DNA from: Pseudomonas moraviensis
Lineage (GTDB): Bacteria > Pseudomonadota > Gammaproteobacteria > Pseudomonadales > Pseudomonadaceae
Direction of reading: 5' to 3'
Assembly (NCBI RefSeq): GCF_900105805.1
Contig: NZ_LT629788.1
Location: 1,736,001-1,800,000, forward strand
DNA length: 64,000 nt
The notes under the pieces are model-generated. The model had not been told where the DNA came from and ran no database searches. It saw only the letters and a list, made by a program, of their open reading frames with translations. How positions within the stretch are numbered: the first letter of the stretch is position 1; each line of letters opens with the position of its first letter. Shown here piece by piece: positions 58,935 to 64,000 of this stretch. Position numbers and translations under genes: made by a program.

Positions 58935-60086
58935 TTACAACTGGTAGTTCTTCAGATCCCGAGCAATCACCATCCGCTGTATCTCGCTCGACCCTTCATA
59001 AATCTGGGTAATGCGCGCATCGCGGTAATACTTCTCGACCGGATAATCCTCGAGATAGCCGTAACCGCCATGAATCTGAATCGCCGAAGAACACACTTTC
59101 TCAGCCATTTCCGAAGCAAACAGCTTGGCCTGTGATGCCTCGGACAAGCACGGTTTGCCCGCCGTGCGCAGCCGCGCTGCATGCAGGATCAGCAACCGCG
59201 CGGCGTTGATCTGCATGTGCATGTCAGCGAGCAGATTGGCAATGCTCTGGTGCTCGATGATTGGCTTGTCGAATTGCACGCGATCCTTCGAATAGGCCAG
59301 CGCCGCTTCAAACGCCGCGCGGGCAATGCCCAATGCCTGTGCCGCGATGCCGATGCGTCCGCCTTCAAGGTTGGACAGGGCAATGGCCAGGCCTTTGCCA
59401 CGCTCGCCGAGCAGGTTGGCCTCGGGGATGCTGCAGTTGTTCAGCGTCACCGCGCAGGTGTCGGAAGCGCGAATGCCCATTTTGTGTTCGGTGCGATCGA
59501 CGATGAAACCCGGCGTATCGGTCGGCACCAGAAACGCCGAAAGGCCTTTCTTGCCCAAATCCGGGTCGGTCACCGCAAACACGATCGCCAGTTTCGCCCG
59601 TTTGCCGTTGCTGACAAATTGCTTGGCGCCGTTGATCACCCATTGGCCGTCGCGCAGTTCGGCGCGGGTGCGCAGGTTGTGCGCTTCGGAGCCGGCCTGG
59701 GGTTCGGTCAGGCAGAAGCAACCGATGGTTTGCCCGCTGGCCAGATCGGCCAGCCAGGTCTGCTTCTGTTCGTCACTGCCGTAGTTGAGCACCGGGCCGC
59801 AGCCGACCGAGTTGTGAATGCTCATGAACGCACCGGTCGCGCCGTCACCGGCGGAGATTTCCTCGACGGCCAGCGCATAGGCGACGTAATCGACGTAAGT
59901 GCCGCCCCATGCCTCAGGCACGACCATGCCGAGCAAGCCCAGCTCGCCCATCTTCGCCACCAGGGCGTCGTCGATCCAGCCGGCCTTTTCCCAGGCCTGG
60001 GCATGGGGCGCGATCTCGCCGCGGGCAAAATCCCGGGCCATGTCGCGGATCATCACTTGTTCTTCAGTCAGTTCGAGATCGTGCAT
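58935..60086 (-). CDS. Acyl-CoA dehydrogenase, probably isobutyryl-CoA dehydrogenase
   Basis: The 383-residue flavoenzyme has LTEPQAGSEAHNL, INGAKQFVSNGKRAKLAIVF, IRASDTCAVTLNNCSIPEAN, the GRIGIAAQALGIARAAFEAA helix and the catalytic glutamate in YEGSSEIQRMVI. It follows the 3-hydroxyisobutyryl-CoA hydrolase gene on the same strand after three bases. That pairing points to isobutyryl-CoA dehydrogenation in valine breakdown, which is inference; short or branched substrates in general remain possible. Confidence 0.88.
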   Translation of the reverse strand: MHDLELTEEQVMIRDMARDFARGEIAPHAQAWEKAGWIDDALVAKMGELGLLGMVVPEAWGGTYVDYVAYALAVEEISAGDGATGAFMSIHNSVGCGPVLNYGSDEQKQTWLADLASGQTIGCFCLTEPQAGSEAHNLRTRAELRDGQWVINGAKQFVSNGKRAKLAIVFAVTDPDLGKKGLSAFLVPTDTPGFIVDRTEHKMGIRASDTCAVTLNNCSIPEANLLGERGKGLAIALSNLEGGRIGIAAQALGIARAAFEAALAYSKDRVQFDKPIIEHQSIANLLADMHMQINAARLLILHAARLRTAGKPCLSEASQAKLFASEMAEKVCSSAIQIHGGYGYLEDYPVEKYYRDARITQIYEGSSEIQRMVIARDLKNYQL

Positions 60087-60089
60087 GGC

Positions 60090-61196
60090 TCAGCTCCCGC
60101 TCTCATCAAAACCATGGAAGAAACTCGCCACCTGCGCAGCGTCCAGCCCAGCGACGGTTGGCGGGTTCCAGCGCGGTGACTTGTCCTTGTCGATCAGCAG
60201 GGCGCGCACGCCCTCGATCAGGTCGCCCCGGGCGAACCACTGGCGGTCCAGGTGCAGTTCCAGAGCAAAGCAGTGCTCCAGGCTCAAGTGCCTGCCGCGA
60301 CGGAGCATTTCCAGGGTCACGGCCATGGCCAGCGGCGAGCGGGTTTCCAGCAGATCTGCCGTGGTCAGCGCCCATTCGTGGCTGTCGGCGACGGTGACGG
60401 CGCGCAATTGCTCGATCATGCTCGGCACGTCGGGCAGCGCAAAGAAGTGGTCGATGGCCGGGCGCAAGGCTTCGAGCGGCGCATCGGGCAGGGTTTGCAC
60501 GGCGTGCCTGGCGAGCAGATTCTGCAGCGACTTGAGCGGCGTGTCCTGCCATTCCATCTGGTCGAGCTTTTCATCGAGCAGGGCCAGTTTGCTGCTGTCC
60601 AGATACCAGTCGGCGAGGCCGCAATACAGCGCATCGGCAGCGCGAATCTGCACGCCGCTGACGCCCAGATAAATCCCCAGCTCACCGGGAATGCGCGGCA
60701 GGAAGTAACTGCCGCCGACATCAGGGAAATAACCGATGGCCACTTCCGGCATCGCCAGACGGCTCTTCTCGGTGACTACGCGCAGATCGGCGCCTTGCAC
60801 CAGGCCCATGCCGCCGCCGAGGACAAAACCGTCCATCAAGGCCAGCACGGGTTTGCGGTAGTGATGAATCGTCAGGTCGAGGGCGTATTCCTCGACGAAG
60901 AAATCTTCGTGCAGCGTGTCGCCGCTCTTGTAACTGTCGTACAGCGAACGAATATCACCGCCGGCGCAGAAGGCCTTTTCACCGGCACCGCGCAATACCA
61001 CGGCGTGCACTTCGGCGTCAGACGCCCAGGCATCGAGCTGCTGTTGCAGCAGACGCACCATGTCGAGGGTGATTGCATTGAGGCCCGCGGGGCGGTTGAG
61101 GGTCAGGTGGCCGATGTGGTTGCGCACCTCGGCCAGCACATCGTTTTGCATGGCATCCATGGACGGGGTCCGCCGGGATGAAGCCTGAGCTGTCAT
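60090..61196 (-). CDS. 3-hydroxyisobutyryl-CoA hydrolase (crotonase family)
   Basis: The 368-residue protein has the crotonase core and the extended C-terminal half of the HIBYL-CoA hydrolase group. Motifs are KAFCAGGDIRSLYDSYKSGD, FVLGGGMGLVQGADLRVVTE and MPEVAIGYFPDVGGSYFL. It hydrolyses 3-hydroxyisobutyryl-CoA to the free acid in valine catabolism, escaping from CoA-bound methacrylyl toxicity in known systems. ATG 61196 is preceded by AGGGAGTTACTG, a strong site. It starts a two-gene leftward operon with the acyl-CoA dehydrogenase. Confidence 0.9.
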   Translation of the reverse strand: MTAQASSRRTPSMDAMQNDVLAEVRNHIGHLTLNRPAGLNAITLDMVRLLQQQLDAWASDAEVHAVVLRGAGEKAFCAGGDIRSLYDSYKSGDTLHEDFFVEEYALDLTIHHYRKPVLALMDGFVLGGGMGLVQGADLRVVTEKSRLAMPEVAIGYFPDVGGSYFLPRIPGELGIYLGVSGVQIRAADALYCGLADWYLDSSKLALLDEKLDQMEWQDTPLKSLQNLLARHAVQTLPDAPLEALRPAIDHFFALPDVPSMIEQLRAVTVADSHEWALTTADLLETRSPLAMAVTLEMLRRGRHLSLEHCFALELHLDRQWFARGDLIEGVRALLIDKDKSPRWNPPTVAGLDAAQVASFFHGFDESGS

Positions 61197-61337
61197 CAGT
61201 AACTCCCTGCTTTTATTGTCTTTATTCGAAAAGCCCGCGCGCGGGCGTTAGCGGATCGTAACAGTGCAAATTTGCCGTGTACAACGGGGATATCTGCAGG
61301 GGGAATCTGCGTTTTTACATGCCTCGAAATTGCGCGG

Positions 61338-62024
61338 TTATCTGAAGGTTTCGCTGATGCTGCGGCGTTTGGCGTGCAGTTCGCTGGCGTGGATCAGGCG
61401 TTCGAGGTCTTCGGGGGTGACGTCGATGAAAGCCTCCATGTCCGCCAGCGCCCGTTTCAGGTCTTCGGCGGTGATCGCCTGGCTGTCGATCGGGACCACT
61501 GGCGGGGCCGGATCGGCGGGGCGTTTCGGGTAGCGGATGCGGGTCAGGTTGTTGTAGGCCAAGGCGCTGGCGAGCATGCACAGGGCACCGAGCATCACCG
61601 GTTCCATGGCTTTCCAGTCCATGGCGATGGTCGCCGGATCGGCCAGCACCAGCGTCAACGCCAAGGCCCCGGCCGGTGGATGCAGACAACGCAGCCAGCA
61701 CATCAGGATCACCGCCATGCCGGCGGCGAGGCAGGCGCTGCCCAGCGTTCGGCCGAGCACGTGGGCCACCAGCAAGGCGACCACGCCGGCACACAGGTAG
61801 CCGCCGAGAATCGACCACGGCTGGGCGAGGGCGCCGGAGGACACCGCGAACAGCAGCACCGCCGAAGCGCCGAGCGGGCCGATCAGATGAAACGCGACGT
61901 CATGCCCGAACACCTGCGCGCACATCCACACGCTGACCAGCGTGCCCAGACTCATGCCGATGGCGGCACGGCTCCATTCTGTGGGGCGGGTGTTGATGGC
62001 GGCGGGCAACCAGCGAGCAAGCAT
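61338..62024 (-). CDS. HPP-family membrane protein
   Basis: The 228-residue protein has about five hydrophobic helices and the family's LHPPAGALALTLVLADPA motif in the middle. A cytoplasmic tail follows with QAITAEDLKRALADMEAFID and a final basic stretch. Related proteins have been linked to nitrite transport in cyanobacteria/chloroplasts, but bacterial roles are open. I chose ATG 62024 (AAGGATCAGTTCTAC upstream); the frame is open to 62159 across a hairpin with a T tract, making that start less likely. It is the last leftward gene before the hydrolase operon. Confidence 0.8.
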   Translation of the reverse strand: MLARWLPAAINTRPTEWSRAAIGMSLGTLVSVWMCAQVFGHDVAFHLIGPLGASAVLLFAVSSGALAQPWSILGGYLCAGVVALLVAHVLGRTLGSACLAAGMAVILMCWLRCLHPPAGALALTLVLADPATIAMDWKAMEPVMLGALCMLASALAYNNLTRIRYPKRPADPAPPVVPIDSQAITAEDLKRALADMEAFIDVTPEDLERLIHASELHAKRRSISETFR

Positions 62025-62054
62025 GTAGAACTGATCCTTTGCAAAATCCGGGAC

Positions 62055-62084
62055 AAAAAAAAGGACTTGTCCGGCATATCCGGA
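62055..62084 (-). terminator. Weak hairpin and T tract, possible terminator of the MFS gene
   Basis: On the minus strand TCCGG-ATATG-CCGGA is followed seven bases later by eight T residues (62055-62062). It lies about 95 bases past the stop at 62180 and just upstream of the chosen HPP start. Confidence 0.4.
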
Positions 62085-62179
62085 AAGCCCTCGAAGGTTC
62101 CAACATTGGGGGAGGAACGCGCGTAGTTTGCCGATCAAACTCGATGCTGACAAATTCATATAAATGAACTTTTAGTGCA

Positions 62180-63358
62180 CTATTTTTGCATTGAAGCAGT
62201 GCGACGCGCGCTGATGAAGCATAGATAACCGCCCAGTGCCGCCAATCCGCTCAGCGCATAGAACATGCTCGGCGCCGGAGTGTGCATCAGCAGAAACCCG
62301 CAAATGACCGGGCTCGCGCCCCCACCAAGGGCGGCGAGGTTCTGCGCGCCGTAGTAGCTGCCACGCAGCGCCTCCGGGGCGAGGGTGTCGACGAACAGGA
62401 AGTCGGCCGGGTAAATGATCATCTCGCCCAAGGTGAAGATGAACATTGCCACGCACCAGCCGAGCAGGCTGTCCGCCATGCTGAAACCGATCAACCCGGC
62501 GATGAACAGCGCGGTGCCACCGGCAATCCAGTGACGCAGGTGTTCGCGGCTGAGCCAGCGACCGACCTGGTACTGCAGCAGGATCACCGTGATTGCGTTG
62601 CACGCGAGCAGGGCGGCCATGGTGTCGAGCATCTGTTGCTGGTTATGGGTGACCAGCAGGTATTGCGACAGGTAGAGGGTGAAGCGCCCGTGCACCAATG
62701 TGCTGAGCAGACAGCCGAGGGTGAACAACACCATCGTGCGGTCGTTTTTCAGGATCACCAGGGTGTTGAGGAAACTTTGCGGCGCGCTGCCAGCAGTGAT
62801 CGGACGGGCATCCCTGGCCGCGCCGAGCAGGAGAAAAATACTGCCAATGGCAATTGCGCCGGCAACGATGAAAGGCGCGGACGGCTGCACTCCGGCAATC
62901 ACCACGCCGAGCATCGGGCCGACGGCGTAGCCGATGTTGGTCAGCGTGTAATTGAGGGAAAAAGCCTTGACCCGCTGGCCCACCGGCAGCTGTTCGCTGA
63001 GGATCGCCTTGCTACCGATGAGGAACAGCGCCGACGCGGTTTCGCTGATGATCAGCACCACGGTGACCAGATACAGGTTCTGCGCGAAGGTCAGCAGGAT
63101 CAGGCCGATACCGCTGGAAAGCATGGACAGGATCAGCAATTGGCGCTTGTCCAGCTTGTCGATGATGTAGCCACCGTACAGCGACAGCAGCGTGGCGCTG
63201 AACACGGCAATACCCAGCAGCAGGCCGACATCCTGCGGATTGAGCCCGAGCTTGTTGCTGAGGAACAGCGTCAGCAGCGGACTGACCAGAGCACGACTGA
63301 CCACCACGGTCAGCGAGCTGATCATCAGCCGGCGAATGAACGGAGAATAGATGGCCAC
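62180..63358 (-). CDS. MFS transporter
   Basis: The 392-residue carrier has twelve hydrophobic helices and the loop motif GGYIIDKLDKRQLLILSML between helices 2 and 3. Helix 5 is marked by NYTLTNIGYAVGPMLGVVIA. The sequence resembles drug/efflux-type MFS proteins of the MdtH/EmrD style, but the substrate is not readable. It starts with GTG at 63358 by frame; a later Met (residue 12) would also give a full set of helices. It is a single-gene unit, flanked by two REPIN copies upstream. Confidence 0.82.
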   Translation of the reverse strand: MAIYSPFIRRLMISSLTVVVSRALVSPLLTLFLSNKLGLNPQDVGLLLGIAVFSATLLSLYGGYIIDKLDKRQLLILSMLSSGIGLILLTFAQNLYLVTVVLIISETASALFLIGSKAILSEQLPVGQRVKAFSLNYTLTNIGYAVGPMLGVVIAGVQPSAPFIVAGAIAIGSIFLLLGAARDARPITAGSAPQSFLNTLVILKNDRTMVLFTLGCLLSTLVHGRFTLYLSQYLLVTHNQQQMLDTMAALLACNAITVILLQYQVGRWLSREHLRHWIAGGTALFIAGLIGFSMADSLLGWCVAMFIFTLGEMIIYPADFLFVDTLAPEALRGSYYGAQNLAALGGGASPVICGFLLMHTPAPSMFYALSGLAALGGYLCFISARRTASMQK

Positions 63359-63418
63359 GGAAGGGGAATATCCTTATTCGGGAAGCCTGGGGCAAAAAGC
63401 TGATCCACTATCGCCCCT

Positions 63419-63508
63419 TGTAGGAGTGAGCCTGCTCGCGATGGTGGTGGGTCAGCCTCTGAATGTGTCGAATGGTACACCGCTATCGCGAGCAGGCTCA
63501 CTCCTACA
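63419..63508. repeat. REPIN, GTAGGAGTGAGCC type
   Basis: Inverted TGTAGGAGTGAGCCTGCTCG arms around a 42-base spacer, between two leftward genes. Confidence 0.9.
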
Positions 63509-63551
63509 GGGGGTGCGTACACACGATTATCACTGACCACCGCAAATCCAA

Positions 63552-63640
63552 TGTGGGAGCGAGCCTGCTCGCGAAGGCGGCGGATCAGTCACCTCCGATG
63601 TCGCTGACATAGCGTATTCGCCAGCAGGCTCGCTCCCACA
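63552..63640. repeat. REPIN, GTGGGAGCGAGCC type
   Basis: TGTGGGAGCGAGCCTGCTCG faces a slightly decayed inverted arm (TTCGCCAGCAGGCTCG). It lies 44 bases from the previous REPIN, which belongs to the other arm variant, so two sub-families sit side by side. Confidence 0.85.
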
Positions 63641-63685
63641 GGGTCTGTGCACCCCACAATTACCACTGACTCCCACCGGGGCAGC

Positions 63686-64000
63686 TCAAGCCACATCCGA
63701 AGCCGCCGGTCTCTGCCGCAATGTGATCGGCAACCTGCACGATTCGCCGCGCCCCATCGGGAAATACTGAAACCCGTTGCGCGCCAGGCGTTCGGCGTCG
63801 TACAGGTTGCGCCCGTCGAAAATCACCGGGCTGTGCAGACGCTGTTTGATCAGCTCGAAATCCGGGGCTTTGAACTGTTGCCATTCGGTGCAGATGATCA
63901 ACGCATCGGCGCCGGCCAGTACCGATTCCGGCGTGCCCATCAACATCAGTTTTGACTCGTTCGGATAGAGCTTCTGCGTTTCCAGCATGGCCTCGGGATC
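63686..64000 (-). CDS. UDP-glucose 6-dehydrogenase, 3' part only
   Basis: The gene runs off the right edge; about the last 104 residues are present. They carry the C-terminal domain of UDP-glucose dehydrogenase: DALIICTEWQQFKAPDFELI and PVIFDGRNLYDAE, followed by a short tail. The frame stays open to the window edge (ending DPEAM in the reverse reading). The enzyme oxidises UDP-glucose to UDP-glucuronate for surface polysaccharides or lipid A modification. GDP-mannose dehydrogenase is less likely because the CTEW and DGRN motifs are those of Ugd. Confidence 0.88.
   Translation of the reverse strand, partial: DPEAMLETQKLYPNESKLMLMGTPESVLAGADALIICTEWQQFKAPDFELIKQRLHSPVIFDGRNLYDAERLARNGFQYFPMGRGESCRLPITLRQRPAASDVA

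Overview
The window looks like chromosome of a fluorescent-group Pseudomonas. The reasons are G+C-rich coding DNA on both strands with short gaps, a complete fapABCDEF functional-amyloid operon, LpxO, an efeUOB iron-uptake cluster, and three families of Pseudomonas-style interspersed palindromes in most convergent gaps. I see no rRNA, tRNA, CRISPR array, insertion sequence or prophage. About 60 protein genes are supported. The first (AFG1-type ATPase) and last (UDP-glucose 6-dehydrogenase) run off the window.

Layout. 1-8 kb: AFG1-like ATPase and DinB-like protein, a small exported protein, a lipid A/LPS-core phosphoethanolamine transferase (minus), then a tightly coupled gnd-zwf-HAD phosphatase operon for oxidative sugar-phosphate metabolism. 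8-13 kb: nhaB, then two repeat proteins (three-unit Ig-like and seven-unit delta-60) in DNA of lower G+C, and a small hypothetical gene. 13-20 kb: a sigma-54 activator with a VpsR-type N-terminus converging on fapA-F. A good -24/-12 element lies about 50 bases upstream of fapA, and an intrinsic terminator lies between fapC and fapD. 20-31 kb: a PnuC/NadR-kinase pair for nicotinamide riboside salvage, a chemoreceptor, uppP with a DUF1294 gene, a LysR-MmcQ pair divergent from azoR, a secreted alpha/beta hydrolase, an MFS carrier and a YbiT-type ABC-F ATPase.

31-46 kb: a zinc-type alcohol dehydrogenase with a ZIP transporter; a two-gene unit of a large haem-oxygenase-fold di-iron enzyme and an NPPY methyltransferase (the least described locus here); lpxO; ku; a PQQ-type sugar dehydrogenase; a dienoyl-CoA isomerase-like gene with nudC; a TSUP permease; a TetR/DUF1348 pair; and pssA. 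46-50 kb: efeU-efeO-efeB plus a second, cupredoxin-less EfeO-like protein, behind a Fur-box-like site. 50-58 kb: an AraC regulator and a full beta-oxidation set (acyl-CoA synthetase, SDR 3-hydroxyacyl-CoA dehydrogenase, thiolase, acyl-CoA dehydrogenase, enoyl-CoA hydratase), then a beta-hydroxyacid dehydrogenase. 58-64 kb: a 3-hydroxyisobutyryl-CoA hydrolase/acyl-CoA dehydrogenase operon that fits valine breakdown, an HPP membrane protein, an MFS carrier, and the 3' end of UDP-glucose dehydrogenase.

Themes: envelope and matrix functions (Fap, EptC-like, LpxO, UppP, PssA, Ugd), acyl-CoA catabolism, iron and redox chemistry, and a heavy load of REP/REPIN-type elements. Some of these elements are tandemly expanded, nested or chimeric.
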